NCBI GenBank assembly: GCA_004565275.1
Contig: SDOX01000005.1
Coordinates: 480,051-544,050, forward strand
Source of the DNA: Nannochloropsis salina CCMP1776
Lineage: Eukaryota; Sar; Eustigmatophyceae; Eustigmatales; Monodopsidaceae
Reading direction: 5' to 3'
Length of the DNA: 64,000 nt
The translations under genes were made by a program, and so were the position numbers. Shown one piece after another: positions 20,401 to 30,365 of this stretch. The first letter of the stretch is position 1. Every line of letters starts with the position of its first letter. The notes beneath the pieces were generated by a model. That model had not been told where the DNA came from. It searched no databases and saw only the letters and a program-made list of their open reading frames with translations.

Positions 20401-21115
20401 AGCGCTCGCAGGATTGAAATCGGGTGCATTTCTGTCGAACGTAGCTTGTCAGGTATTTGATTGGCACCTGGAGAGTATGACATGGCCCATCGAAGGTAAG
20501 AGAGGCCGACGTGCGAGGAGCGGTGGGACGATTCCGTTTGAATACAAGGGCGAGAAAAGAACATCGCAGATTGACGGGTATGAAATGGTACCCCGACAAT
20601 CTAGATTGCAGTCTCCAACTTCTTCTCCTCACTCCGCCTCTGGCCTAGAGCGGCTGTGTCTCCGGATGACACGCTTTCTTTCGCGTGTTTGTATTTCGTA
20701 CGGAACCTCAGCAGTACACCTCTTCCTCCACGCGCCCCTTTTGGATAACGAGGACAAGAATTACAGCCTGAACCACACCGATACTGGTATGCAAAACGGT
20801 CGCATACTAGCTCGACTAGTAGGCGTCGTGCACCAAGCAATCCACAGATTGCTCAGGCGAACCGGGAACCCAAATTTTTTTCCCTCCGACACCAGCCAAG
20901 AACAATGGCAGCTGCAGCGTATGCTCGCTCGAGAGTCCTTTGAGTTGTTGGCTCTCCTCAGTGCGAACAACCCTGCGGGCCTGAGTGCAGGCCTGGACGG
21001 GTCGGGCTGCCGGTGGACCCTCGAGGCGGTTAATTTCCGACTAATGAACAGCTTGGTGGAAGGACTCGAAGATTTGACAGAGGAAGCAGAAAATCTGCAC
21101 ATGTCATTGCAGTAA
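17498..21115 (+). CDS. Large low-complexity and coiled-coil protein, family not recognised
   Basis: One intronless frame of 1205 residues. Residues 1-350 are disordered, rich in Gly, Ser, Gln and Pro, with a Gly-Arg block near 85-130. Gln-rich tracts encoded by CAG/CAA runs lie near 18610-18720. A clear coiled coil follows (about residues 410-485, AALVVLQEENANLRTHNFDLS onward), then an acidic/basic linker. From about residue 580 to the end the chain is mostly helical and Leu-rich, with the look of an irregular HEAT-type solenoid (LLELIDWVVEHW, EALAVLLVLCQE, ESFELLALLSANNP). N-terminal disorder, coiled coil, then helical repeats is the layout of the checkpoint protein ATRIP, but I see no diagnostic motif, so that is only a suggestion. 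Coding is secure from length and codon use. Confidence 0.75.
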   Translation: MGEERGSQPPALQLQNMRGSLSRNASAHVTPSASIPDDAISLKNVSNSFSPLCNDIASQSVASDPYARPPGATRMIIMDPRASGGGYGGSGGSGAGRGEIKGGIGRGRGEALGKGHRGQGRGETGSKGLDLVATDGREGTLRQKHPQTFSRDIEKSTNFSKDPTPARSISSQQSQQPASGRLGGSNGSRPGGLVLMNTRNSLPNPPSQISNDQALFHGPRPPTNRHLPLHHRASLLRTQQRQQTVQHLQHVQSREARTRAADQRSSAIPVPPSGLRPGTTSSAAGDSCRPLPSHAQAAHTYKPPHQPLLSLPPPPPPTSEPRSASTGVARFHVECDHHDASRKAATGVSVISVAQAPPGSQPQLPRPRREGQVHQQQQQQRQQPQQQQQQRHQPHQDRQGHSQHQEGDAGAAIDSLRAALVVLQEENANLRTHNFDLSASLVMEEAEQSRLRQDMKKLESEKAFMAQEVREADRMRARAEKEKELQQQQHCNQPGAREKMSLSSGSGNEQEGVGKKEKKRRIVGREDGLSASGRGASQLSEDKDIGREEMEDAGPDGRENEASTASDAIVEDNDLHACEEALAALKCPVPSTSLVLQSLVESLCLLLSTGTPHVGRNNEDTRQIECWWSSAFKEESHSQVLSRSLGHNFPIHVRHFGKEADGATEATGRRRFVPLSAFSSSGTCDAAIREGLSNGDNSTMNCSIASSLATQLYLSLWPISSSLFFSPSTSHFMPDVQQDTDMSSSMLLPIIQSLGAMFPHVHALGTDKVVAALRVARCLLSLCPGESREMALVSGGHENEGENADRKGDKDTCSSSFMQRFQGSKVDAELLRWAARGGVDGKGARQVGSGNKEAISSFLNRLLELIDWVVEHWKDGHPSYDSTDPSFPLLQMTSEALAVLLVLCQERNGCFSSLGSFGFSSCWATAWLRRPTLPLLLEGALRARHVELVDLCLQLTHALSQQSPRLFQALAGLKSGAFLSNVACQVFDWHLESMTWPIEGKRGRRARSGGTIPFEYKGEKRTSQIDGYEMVPRQSRLQSPTSSPHSASGLERLCLRMTRFLSRVCISYGTSAVHLFLHAPLLDNEDKNYSLNHTDTGMQNGRILARLVGVVHQAIHRLLRRTGNPNFFPSDTSQEQWQLQRMLARESFELLALLSANNPAGLSAGLDGSGCRWTLEAVNFRLMNSLVEGLEDLTEEAENLHMSLQ
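18605..18725. repeat. CAG/CAA-rich tract encoding Gln-rich segment
   Basis: Imperfect runs of cagcag, caacag and cgg triplets encode a Gln-rich stretch in the unnamed gene at 17498-21115. It is a likely length-variable microsatellite. Confidence 0.7.
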
Positions 21116-21517
21116 AAGCGAAGACAAGAACAAAGTACGCATCGACCACAATGCAGACATCTTCCGAAGCACGCAGTCACGTCGAGGGGCCAGGCTTAAA
21201 GACGGCCAAAGAATGAAATACATGACTGAGTGATAAATACTCGCTTTTTATTCAAGCGCAGCGATGAGGAATGAAGTCTATTTTCTTTGTGGATTGTCCC
21301 CTCCTCTTGTTTTTGTAGGTCAACTGCCCCCCGCCGTCTTCACGCCCTACACGGGACCGGATATTCCGCGGAATTCTGTTTCAGGCGTCATGCTACACAA
21401 AACAAAATCACATTGCCCGCTCACATCTCCTGCCTGCTTCGTTTCGACATAAAAGAGGCGTCTCCGAACTTGCTTGGACTTACAGAAAGGACGGGGGCGA
21501 GGCGAAGGGATGGGCGC
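21116..21517. other. Intergenic between convergent genes
   Basis: Holds the 3' untranslated ends of the large plus-strand gene and the light-harvesting gene. No gene visible. Confidence 0.45.
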
Positions 21518-22138
21518 TTAGAAAGCTCCCTGTCCATCACCAAAGGGAGAAAAGTGCCCCTCCAACAGCTGCTCGATCGGTCCCTGGCCCGTCAGCTTCT
21601 CCTGCACGAACTGTCCAATGATGGCCATCATAGCCAAGCGGCCGTTCTTAAGCTCCTTAAGCTGGAGAGCCGCGAAGTCTTCCGCATCGTCCGGGATGAA
21701 AGCAGCGCCGAAGCCGACGTCACCGGGGGCGCGGGTGGCGGTGTCCTGCTTGCCGATGGTAAGCTCGATGGCACCGATAGCCAGAAAAATCTGCCAGAAG
21801 GCCACGGGACGCTCAGAATACACTTGTGCGAGGGCGGCGAGGGGGCGGGGGTTGGAGAAGACCTCGTCGGGCAGATGGTAGAACGATTGCACAAGGGTAC
21901 CGAGGCAAGCCAACATAGCGACGCGGCCGTGCTTGAGTTCAATCAAACGGGAACGGTAGAGGGAGGCCTCGTCCTTGGCAAGACCAAGGGGGTCAAAGAC
22001 ACCGTTGGTCTCAACATCCGAGCCAATCATCTCGTTCACAGCCATGCGCACACTGCGGCCTCGGGTCATGCGCGGAGCAGTGGGCATGAAGGCAGTGGAG
22101 ACGCCCAGGAGGGCTAGGAAGGCAAATGCAGTCTTCAT
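21518..22138 (-). CDS. Light-harvesting chlorophyll-binding protein (FCP/VCP type)
   Basis: The chosen start at 22138 (MKTAFAFLALLG) gives 206 residues with no intron. Residues 1-18 form a signal peptide ending STAF, then a short basic transit-like part MPTAPRMTRGRSVRM: the bipartite presequence of complex red plastids. The mature protein opens with GVFDPLGL. Helix 1 contains RLIELKHGRVAMLACLG (Glu and His ligands to chlorophyll), the second hydrophobic segment is VAFWQIFLAIGAIELTIG, and helix 3 is LKELKNGRLAMMAIIGQFVQE. This is a three-helix LHC of the fucoxanthin/violaxanthin-chlorophyll a group in thylakoid membranes. I cannot place it among Lhcf, Lhcr or Lhcx types with certainty. It is the strongest evidence for the host lineage. 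Confidence 0.93.
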   Translation of the reverse strand: MKTAFAFLALLGVSTAFMPTAPRMTRGRSVRMAVNEMIGSDVETNGVFDPLGLAKDEASLYRSRLIELKHGRVAMLACLGTLVQSFYHLPDEVFSNPRPLAALAQVYSERPVAFWQIFLAIGAIELTIGKQDTATRAPGDVGFGAAFIPDDAEDFAALQLKELKNGRLAMMAIIGQFVQEKLTGQGPIEQLLEGHFSPFGDGQGAF

Positions 22139-22579
22139 ATTTGACAGTGTGGATGTCTGAAAGTTGATGTACAAATCGGAGCGGAGATAAGCGGAATACA
22201 AGGAAGGAGATGGTAAGTGTAGGCACTAGAAACTTCGACACGGAAGTTTGCATGCAATCCAGATGTAAATCTTGTAATAAAAGAATCATCGCAGCCATAT
22301 ACGACAGCACGACTCATGCAAGCAAGGGCAAAAAGGGATGAGGAACAGACGAATGCATGATGAAACGCTTGTCGCAGAGCAAGGGCGGCAGGTGAGGCGT
22401 AAGCTCCCAAGATGCGGAGCCTCAAGTCAATATGGGGGGCGTATCTTCTCATCCTCTCAACCGCTCGACCGTTCAAAACTTCAACCTGAGCCCTACCACT
22501 CGACGCGGAGAGGGGAAGACAGGAGTGTGGTGCATCCTGGTGGCCTCATTCTCATTCTTCTTTCTATCCATACAGTATT
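22139..22579. other. Divergent promoter region of LHC gene and FUSC-type gene
   Basis: Promoter and 5' leader of the light-harvesting gene, and the 5' side of the membrane protein gene at 22580. No other feature seen. Confidence 0.45.
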
Positions 22580-25500
22580 ATGACAGATGAAGAGGAAAAT
22601 GATGCCGTTAGCAATGACAAGCCGCGTAATTCACTGCCCTCGGATTCTATTCGTGTCGCACCAGACGTTCCGGGCGTCTCGCCTTTAACACATAGTCATC
22701 ACTCATTTTTACATGATACTGGTATCGGCGACCAATTTGTCCAATATAATCGCAATTTGGGAACTTATTGCGACTTTCGTGCCAGCACCACCAGCAAAAG
22801 GCCTTTTCTTGAACCTTTGAATGACATCAGTACCTCACCATCACGTCATGCGTATGGAGAAGCATCACCCTCGTCTGCCTCTGTGAGGACGCCCAGGAAG
22901 GATAACATGGGCCTATACCTCACGCGTGTCGCGACAGGATTACGAAGTACGGTCAAGCATGCCTTTCGGTGGAGGAAACGTCCACCAGGTCCCCGAGACG
23001 TGAGACCGAGTGTAAGAGCGTTTTATTACAAGCTCCTGAACGCGTCTCGGCCGGCACTGGCTTGTTTCTTGGCAACGGGGGTGTCCATGGTGTACCCCTG
23101 GTCTCATAAGGTGACATGGTTTTCTATCACATTAAGTATTTCAGGTAAGGGTATGCTCTGCATCAAGCGAGAGCCCACGCTGGACCCCTAGAGGAGACTA
23201 GACGGGAGAAAAGACGAGCTAATTTGCTGTGACCAATGTGCTACCTGCCTGAAACGATTTCTTGATGCTCTTATAATGTTGTTGCCAGATTAAAATTCGT
23301 AAAAAATGATATACCGAAGATTAGTCACCATCTGACCCATCATCCTCTTCCTTTCCAGGTGTTGGCCGCAACCTCGGGCACACATTGGCCGGCATTAGGC
23401 AGCAGTGGATGGGGATCACCGTGGCCGTTCCCTTGTGCTTTCTTCTGAAATTTCTTGAGTTCTCGAAGGTGCTTACAGCTATTGCAATATTTTTGGTGAG
23501 CGTGGCCGTGTGTGGTTCAGATATGCTTAACGAGGCAGCGAAGCAGGTCTCCCTGATATTCATCACCTGGGATGTCCTAGTGGCCCTAGTCACTCCAGAC
23601 ACAACCATGGAAGATCTGCTGCTGGACCTGATCAAAGCTGTCTTGGGCGCCAACATATTTTGCACAGTGGTCATGCTTTTCCCAAGTCCTCGTCTGGCTG
23701 TGCGGCTCTGCCGATGGCGTTTAGAGGAACTACAAGAGGTTCTGGGTCGATTTCTGGAGGACGCAGTCGATTCCTATTGCTTGCAGGACGATTCGGGCCT
23801 GCACGACCTGGAGGCTGTCATCGACGAAGCTGTCAGCTTGATAGAAACAATCCGTGCACTCCTTCCGGATGTGGATTTCGAGCTGGCCTTGCTGAGCTGC
23901 GGATGCCAACGCTCGGCAAGCCGAAGAACGTACGATCACGTGGTTGAGTACCTGGGAATTCTGGAAGACCAGTTGGAAAATTGTCGAGGCATGGCCGTGG
24001 CCCTGTCCGACATGTATCCCAACGCCACACATTCCGAATTTGTGCGCGCTATGCGTCCGGGCCTCTTGGATGTGGTTACCGAGAGTAAGAAAGTGCTCGA
24101 AGGCACGTGCTACCACCTCAGCGCCGCGTTGCAGTATTGGATACAGCAGAAATGGTGGTGGAGACTTTGTTATAGAGGGCGAGGGCCTTGGAGGCCGCCC
24201 AAGACTCAATCATTCGTCGGCCGGGAGTGTGCAACTCGCACAGCCCAGTCAAGCAGAGGGGATGGCAAACACAAGCATGCGTCTATTCACATGGAAGACG
24301 CAGGCAAGCCGCAACATTGCGGTCTCTTTTCCAGACGACCAAACTCGAGTCTCTACAGCGAAGGAGGCGACCATGAGCATGCAAGAGCCCCAAATTGTGC
24401 CGCTGAAGAAAATACAACGATGAGTTTAAGCGGATCTATTTCAGAAAAGGGACGCGAACATCTCTCCCGTGCGCCCCCGAGCTTCTATGACATCGATCCC
24501 CAGTGCGAGGATGTGGAAGACTGTGTTCCGGGTGAACTTTTTTCGCCGCCCAAGGCGGCCTTGGCACGAGTTCTCCACGCCTTACTGAAGACGCGCATGC
24601 GGGTGGTGTACGGGGTTGAGCTGAAGGGTACGGCACCGGATGATCGTATCGAGCCGGTCCATGACCTACCGAGCAAGATGCGGCAAGACGATCTGCGGGT
24701 TTTGAGTATTGACAGGCTTGCGATGAGGTCGCCTCGTTCAGTGGTACTTGAGCGCTCTCGCACGGCGGCAGTAGCGGCGGCAAGTTTCCAGAAGGATTCG
24801 GAACGGAGGGGATACATGAACTTGCTTCCCCGTAACGCCTTTGTCCTGGACTTGAAGATGTTTGTCGCGGCATTTGAAAGGCACCGCGTCCTGTGCAATG
24901 CACCCATGGTGGCTGTGGAGCCGTCCGCAACATCTACACGAGAGCAGAAAACGTGCTGCTCCCTGGCCACCTCTGTCTTTGTAAACGCTTACCGCTACAT
25001 TTGTCGAGGCCCGGGTGAAGGGTGGGATGCCTGGAGACAACCCCTCAAAGTAGCCCTCGCTATCCTGTTGGCTAGCATTGTTGTGCTGGCCGACGACAAA
25101 CATCTGGGTCTTCAGACCATTTGGTGCCCGATCACCGTCGCCCAGACCATGAGCAGCCACCCCAGCTCCGCCTTTAAAAGCGGAGCAAACCGCGTGCAAG
25201 GGACTGTGCTGGGCGCGGTCATGGGGATGGCCGTCACGACATGGGCTCCTGTCGTGAACAAGGTGGCGATCGTTTTCATCTTGACCGCCTGGGTATTCGT
25301 GTGTGCTTTCAGTCGTGGCTCGCGCACGTACGGCGAAGCCGCTACCTCCGCGGGCCTGACTGCCCCTATTATTGTGATCGGTCCTGTCGTCGGCTCTTCT
25401 GGTGCAGTTGTTCGCATTTCGCAGGTTATTTTGGGAACAGTCATCTACGTGGGTGTGGATAATTTGATTTTTCCTACGCGTGCCAAAATTTTGTTGCGAT

Positions 25501-26811
25501 CGCAATTATGCGAGTCCGTGGAGAAACTAGGGAAACTGTGTCGCGACGGGATGGCAATTTTTCAGACTGAAATAGCATTGGGAAGCAGGAACAACGACGA
25601 GCAGAATGAAAACCTTGGGGATACCGTGGAGCAGCCCAATGCCTCCCCGGCGAGGAACAAGATGGTGGGCACATTCGATGATGGAGGTGGCACAGGCATC
25701 GTGACAGAGGCAGACGAGGAGCCCCAGACCTCGCTGACGTTTAAAAATGATGAAACCCCAGAGTCCACCATGTTAGAAAAGGTTAAACGGATGGCGCTCT
25801 TTCCATTTGTCGGATGGGGAAGGAGAAAGAATGGGGAAAAAATCGACAAAACTCCCAAGCCGGTGAAGATGACAGAAACGCATACCTTTCCCCCCACGCC
25901 CGCTGTCGAGACGAGTGCCCATCTTATGGCCGTCGTGCAAGCTGCCGAGGCTCGCATGCGCAGGAACACTGTTATCATCCAACAGGCGTTGTCAAAAGAG
26001 GAACTTTACATCTCCTACGCCTCGGACGAGCCGGAGCTATGGCATAAGCCCTTCCAACGCATGGCCTACTTGAAAGTCTATGCCATACAGCTACGCATGC
26101 ACAAGTACTTGCTTATGCTTCATCGGTCCGCTGCCTCCTTTCCACGAACACTGGCAAGATGTGATTTAGAAATGCTGCAGGCATATGGCTCGATCATTTT
26201 ACGGCTCCAGCGCACCCTGGAGGCTGTGTTCAACGACGTACTCTTACGTCTAAGACGTCTCGCGAAGAAGTCCTCGTCCACAGGGGCTAGTACGCAAAGC
26301 ATGGAGAACCTTAGCTCTCCTATCATGAAGCAAGGAGGGGTGAATGTTTTTCGACTTCGTCAAGGTGAAGCGGGGGTATGAGACGTAGCACATTTTGGAA
26401 GGGGTTTAATGTGAAGAGAGTGTGAGAATGTTTTGAATTTAACATATGGAGATGCCATCAAGTCTAGGCCGATACAGATTTTAATCAATGCAAACGTTCA
26501 CATAATGCTTTTGCTATTCAACCACAGAATTTTGTGACATACAGGATGCCATTGACGATCTAGTGGCCGACTACTTTGCTAAGGACCCGGTCTTGACCAG
26601 CCTTGATTTCATTGTGCCTTTGAATGGCATGATTTACTCCACGCGAAAAATGAGCCCGGAATGTGTAGCATTCGTGCAAGCGGTGCGGGAGTTGAAGTTT
26701 CAAGAAAAGAGGATCGGGAGAGGTGTACCAATGGCAGCTGCGGTAATGAAGGAAATGGCTTTACCTGTGTTTGGAACTGAGAAGATCGGGAACGAGCGAG
26801 AGGGGGAATGA
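22580..26811 (+). CDS. FUSC-type (fusaric acid resistance/aromatic acid exporter-like) membrane protein
   Basis: Three exons (22580-23144, 23359-26375, 26545-26811) join in phase to 1282 residues. Exon 3 is inferred: the GTATGA donor overlaps an in-frame stop, and splicing to the TACAG acceptor continues the frame for 88 residues. Two blocks of transmembrane helices are separated by a long loop. Block 1 (residues about 165-300) has TWFSITLSIS and WMGITVAVPLCFLLKFLEFSKVL; block 2 (about 755-890) has PLKVALAILLASIVVLADD, then LQTIWCPITVAQ, GANRVQGTVLGAVMGMAV and RISQVILGTVIYVGVDNLIFPTR. The two-block layout with NRxxGTxxGA matches FUSC/ArAE and related plant families. Likely an anion or aromatic-acid exporter; substrate and membrane are unknown. 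The N-terminal 140 residues are disordered. Confidence 0.82.
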
Positions 26812-28439
26812 CAAAACAGCAAACGGATTGATAAAGAATTCTAGCCGTAGTTTTTGAGCTCCAAATGCACGTAGTTTCCATACAGGAAGTTGAACAGAAG
26901 GTGGATAAAACTGTTGAATTTGTACATAGATAATCCCGCAAAGTAATCGAAAAATTGTGACCAAAAAATATTGCCACATCAGTATAGGGGTAGAAGTGGA
27001 ATGAGATGCAGAATGATTGCTTCAGCATAATTTTTGCTTTATGTACGCCAATAAAAATGCGATCAGAGAGCAATAATGCAATTCTCTTGTCAAATGTAGG
27101 CGGATAGCTGCAAAATACGACTTGCTAGGACTCAAAATACTTAACGATGCCTGTAGATGATATCTTGACGGGGTTTTAAAAAAACCGGAAGCGCAAAATT
27201 GCATGCCTTTGGACGTTTGGGATGATATGCTCTGTGTGTCAGACCCATTTGTGTAGGTGCGCACGGTTTCTTACGCATGCTCATGTACAGTCTAACAACG
27301 TATCGGTTAACAACAGTGCCAGTCTTATAAATATGTACATTATACATTTTATCATGTTAGTGTTTGAGCGGAAAGGCAAAAAGTGGACGAAGCAATGTTT
27401 TTGTGGGCAAATTTTCATGTCAGGTCGACTTGGACCTCCACTCTACTGCCTGCCTGCGCCAAGTGATTCGGAGCGTGAGGAAAATTTCGAGCAACGACAA
27501 CAAAGAATGTACTACTATGGGAATGCTTACGTATTAAAAATCAAAAAGTAGTCCTGACGGGATTTGATAACGTGCCAGGGAGCCAAACTTCAAATCGAGG
27601 AAGGCTCAGAGGCTACCCGTAGCCCCCTGCTCTGCTTCGAGGGTCGAACGTACGTCCGTCCGTGCTCAAATTAGAAGGCAGGTGCGATATCCTGTGATGC
27701 GCGCGAGGTATAGTGGGCCGATTAAGTCCTTGGGGCCTGAAACGATTCGAGGCTTTGTAGGCGGGGCACGGAGAGGATTCGAACTCACCGCTTTCGCCAC
27801 AGGACCAGTGTGTGTTGAGGGTTCGCGCCGAAGCAACTCGACTACGTTCCCGGAACAACCTCTTTACAGCTATGGTACTTTTTATGAAGTCGAAATCAAG
27901 ACTGTGCCACCGGTGCATTTCCATACTGAGGAGGTCGAGGAGGAACAAGTAGGAGTGCCATTTTTAATTAAAACCGCTGAATATATCACACATCTGCTTT
28001 TTGTTTGGCAATATCTGAAACTACGCGGCATCAATCAGTATGAAAGCCTTCCGTGTTGACCGCACGATGACACGGGTGTAAGCTGTACGCACGTCGGACT
28101 GCGAGGCTTCAGACTGACATCCGCCTGTGGGTCAAGAAGTGAATGACCATGCGAAACCTCGTCTTTTCTGCTTTGTCTTTGAGGGACTAAGACACACTAC
28201 AAGCTGTCGTATGGTGATGCATCTTTTTAATCACAGCCATGATTTTTTTAAACTTGTTTATGATCCTTCGCTTCTAGGGGCAACAGAGAATTTCATCTGT
28301 ACACTAGTTTATTGTAAGGTCATATCGTTTTCCCGAAGAACGAGTATTGTTGCGCGAGAAATGCATTCCTACAACGGGTTTGTGGTATAATTTGCCGTTT
28401 GCCGACATTCATTCTACTCACAGCCTAGGAACTAGCACC
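26812..28439. other. Gene-poor 1.6-kb interval
   Basis: Lies between the FUSC-type gene and NBP35. It is AT-rich to about 27550 and mixed after that. The only structured signal is the tRNA-like element at 27764-27851 on the minus strand. No protein-coding exon could be supported on either strand. Confidence 0.5.
27764..27851 (-). pseudogene. tRNA-like relic with intact A and B boxes
   Basis: On the minus strand an A box (TAGTCGAGTTG, starting at 27844) and a B-box core (GTTCGAATC, 27784-27776) lie at the spacing of a long-variable-arm or intron-bearing tRNA. A 7-bp acceptor stem can form between 27851-27845 and 27770-27764 with one A-G mismatch, and a 4-bp D stem forms with one wobble pair. 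The T stem has one mismatch and an 8-base loop. The anticodon stem (GAACC with GGTCC) has one mismatch and a 13-base loop beginning CTCAACA, which would place a CAA anticodon (Leu) in its first part. Every arm but the D arm is damaged, so it looks like a tRNA pseudogene or the head of a tRNA-derived element, not a working tRNA. Confidence 0.35.
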
Positions 28440-29600
28440 ATGTCTTCGCCACCGTCGTCTGGTACCCGGTCCCAAGCCCCTGTACCTCCTGACGCTAACG
28501 AGGGGTGCGTCGGTCCTACCTCAGAACAAGCTGGTAAGGCCAGTGCTTGCGCTGGATGTCCGAATCAGAAAGTGTGTGCCTCGGGGGAATCTCGACAACC
28601 AGACCCTGCTCTTGTAATCGTCCAGGATAAATTGGCGCAAGTGAAGCACAAACTGGTGGTGCTCTCTGGGAAGGGGGGTGTCGGAAAGACTACTTTTGCC
28701 TGTCAACTGGCATTTTGTTTGGCCCAGCAGCATGGCCTGCAAGTGGGATTGCTGGACGTGGACATTTGTGGGCCCAGCGTGCCCCGTGTCATGGGCTTGA
28801 CGGGGCAGGAGGTTCATCAGAGCGCGGCGGGGTGGTCACCAGTGTATGTGGATGACAACCTAGGTGTCATGTCCATTGGATTCATGCTTCCCAACGCAGA
28901 TGATGCCGTCATTTGGCGAGGGCCGCGGAAGAATGGACTGATCAAGCAGTTCCTCACGGACGTAGACTGGGGTGAGCTAGACTATTTAATCATTGACACG
29001 CCACCGGGAACATCTGACGAGCACCTTTCGATCATTCAGTACCTGAAAGATGGCTGTGGAATCGATGGAGCAGTGGTGGTGACTACGCCCCAGGAAGTGG
29101 CAATGGCAGACGTGCGCAAGGAATTGAATTTTTGCAAGAAAACGGGCCTCCAAGTTGTGGGGGTCGTCGAAAACATGAGCGGCCTCAACGTGCCACTGAC
29201 GGCATTAAAATTTTTAGAGAAACCAGTTGCCAGACACAATGGTAATGGGGCTCGAATTGAGGAAACAGACAAGAGTATGGAGACTGACAAGCCCGTGATA
29301 AAGGACAAAACAGCTAAGGTATTAGAAGCGCTTCGAAAAGTAGATCCATCCTTGCTTGACTGTGTAGTACAGGCTGAAGTTTTTCCCGCCTTTGGAAGTG
29401 GTCCGCAAGGAATGGCAGCGGCATTTGAGGTACCTTTCCTCGGTAAGCTACCGCTCGATCCCGACTTATTGCGCGCATGTGAAGAAGGTGTCTCTCTTGA
29501 GGAAAAAGCGCCGCTGTCACCTGCTGTGCCGGCGCTGCATACTATTGTACGGAGTATCGTGGCTGCCACCACCAACAAAAAATCTAAACCTGACGATTGA
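28440..29600 (+). CDS. NBP35: Cytosolic Fe-S scaffold P-loop NTPase NBP35 (NUBP1), plant-like type
   Basis: Intronless, 386 residues from the ATG at 28440. The N-terminal cluster motif is complete: Cys23, Cys37, Cys40 and Cys46 have the exact NBP35 spacing C-x13-C-x2-C-x5-C. The deviant Walker [11 protein letters not shown] follows (about 76-85), then [26 protein letters not shown] and ENMSGL. After ENMSGL the bridging CPxC motif of yeast and animal proteins is absent. Instead come [13 protein letters not shown], an insert of about 40 residues, and a [20 protein letters not shown] segment. This is the arrangement I recall for Arabidopsis NBP35 (GLSQPLKDVKF, then a SEVF segment). NBP35 builds 4Fe-4S clusters for cytosolic and nuclear proteins. 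Confidence 0.92.
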   Translation: MSSPPSSGTRSQAPVPPDANEGCVGPTSEQAGKASACAGCPNQKVCASGESRQPDPALVIVQDKLAQVKHKLVVLSGKGGVGKTTFACQLAFCLAQQHGLQVGLLDVDICGPSVPRVMGLTGQEVHQSAAGWSPVYVDDNLGVMSIGFMLPNADDAVIWRGPRKNGLIKQFLTDVDWGELDYLIIDTPPGTSDEHLSIIQYLKDGCGIDGAVVVTTPQEVAMADVRKELNFCKKTGLQVVGVVENMSGLNVPLTALKFLEKPVARHNGNGARIEETDKSMETDKPVIKDKTAKVLEALRKVDPSLLDCVVQAEVFPAFGSGPQGMAAAFEVPFLGKLPLDPDLLRACEEGVSLEEKAPLSPAVPALHTIVRSIVAATTNKKSKPDD

Positions 29601-30365
29601 TGACGAAGCCTCGTATTGAAGCAAATCTGCAGACCTAAAGGGTGCGTACTGGCGAGCATTGCAGTCTTCCTCACTCTCTGGCGTAGACTTCACCAACATT
29701 TGCCTCCTTTATCGCGGTAGTAAAGAAAAATTGGGATAAATTGTGAGACTATCTTGTGATTTTTTGTGATATGGCCGTTTTTGTTTTTATTTAATCGTTA
29801 AAATTCACAATAAGGTCCAGCTTGCAGATGAACCTCTTGACGATGACGTCATACCTTGATGGATCCGTTGAACAGCTTGAAACAAGAGGGCGGTCACCCA
29901 CTAAGATGGCCGGTAGTACAGACTTTTTCAAGGTTTTGGAGGTGCGTTCATTTTTTGTAAAATGTTGTAATGATGAACTAGGAAGCTTAGCTTTCTCGCC
30001 AAGACTTGGTTGCTTTTCATGCCTGCGGTGCCCGTGAAGGAAAAGCGTAGAAGAACATCGACGGCGCGATTACGCGTGGTTCGGTTAAGGTTTCTTATTC
30101 GAAACACTTGCAGTGAATTTTTGGTGCCACTTATAAACAGCCACAAATTAAACTTACTATTTGTCCATTTTTCGAATGGGTGGCGGGTGGTATATGCTTA
30201 CCTGAATGTTATGTCGTAAAATGGTAAAAGAGTCCCCTTCCTTCAACCTCCCGTCCATACTAGTACACCTGCCATATTAATACCCTTATCTCGAACTAAC
30301 ATCATCGAACAGGAAAAGCCAAGTAAACGCCTGTCTCGCTCCGATCTCGCCATACTTACTTGTCC
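29601..30365. other. Interval with possible 5' exon of the phosphatase gene
   Basis: AT-rich at 29700-29820. A candidate first exon (29859-29941) with donor GTGCGT would splice in phase to 30374, replacing the first three codons of the downstream gene. Otherwise nothing is seen. Confidence 0.35.

Noticed and set aside
27682-28059. 125-codon plus-strand frame in the gene-poor interval
   Set aside because: It runs across the tRNA-like element, has no conserved peptide and no neighbouring exon.
29829-29941. Frame MNLLTMTSYLDG to DFFKVLE as a first exon
   Set aside because: Its end phase does not fit the phosphatase exon. A different frame starting at 29859 does fit and is mentioned there.
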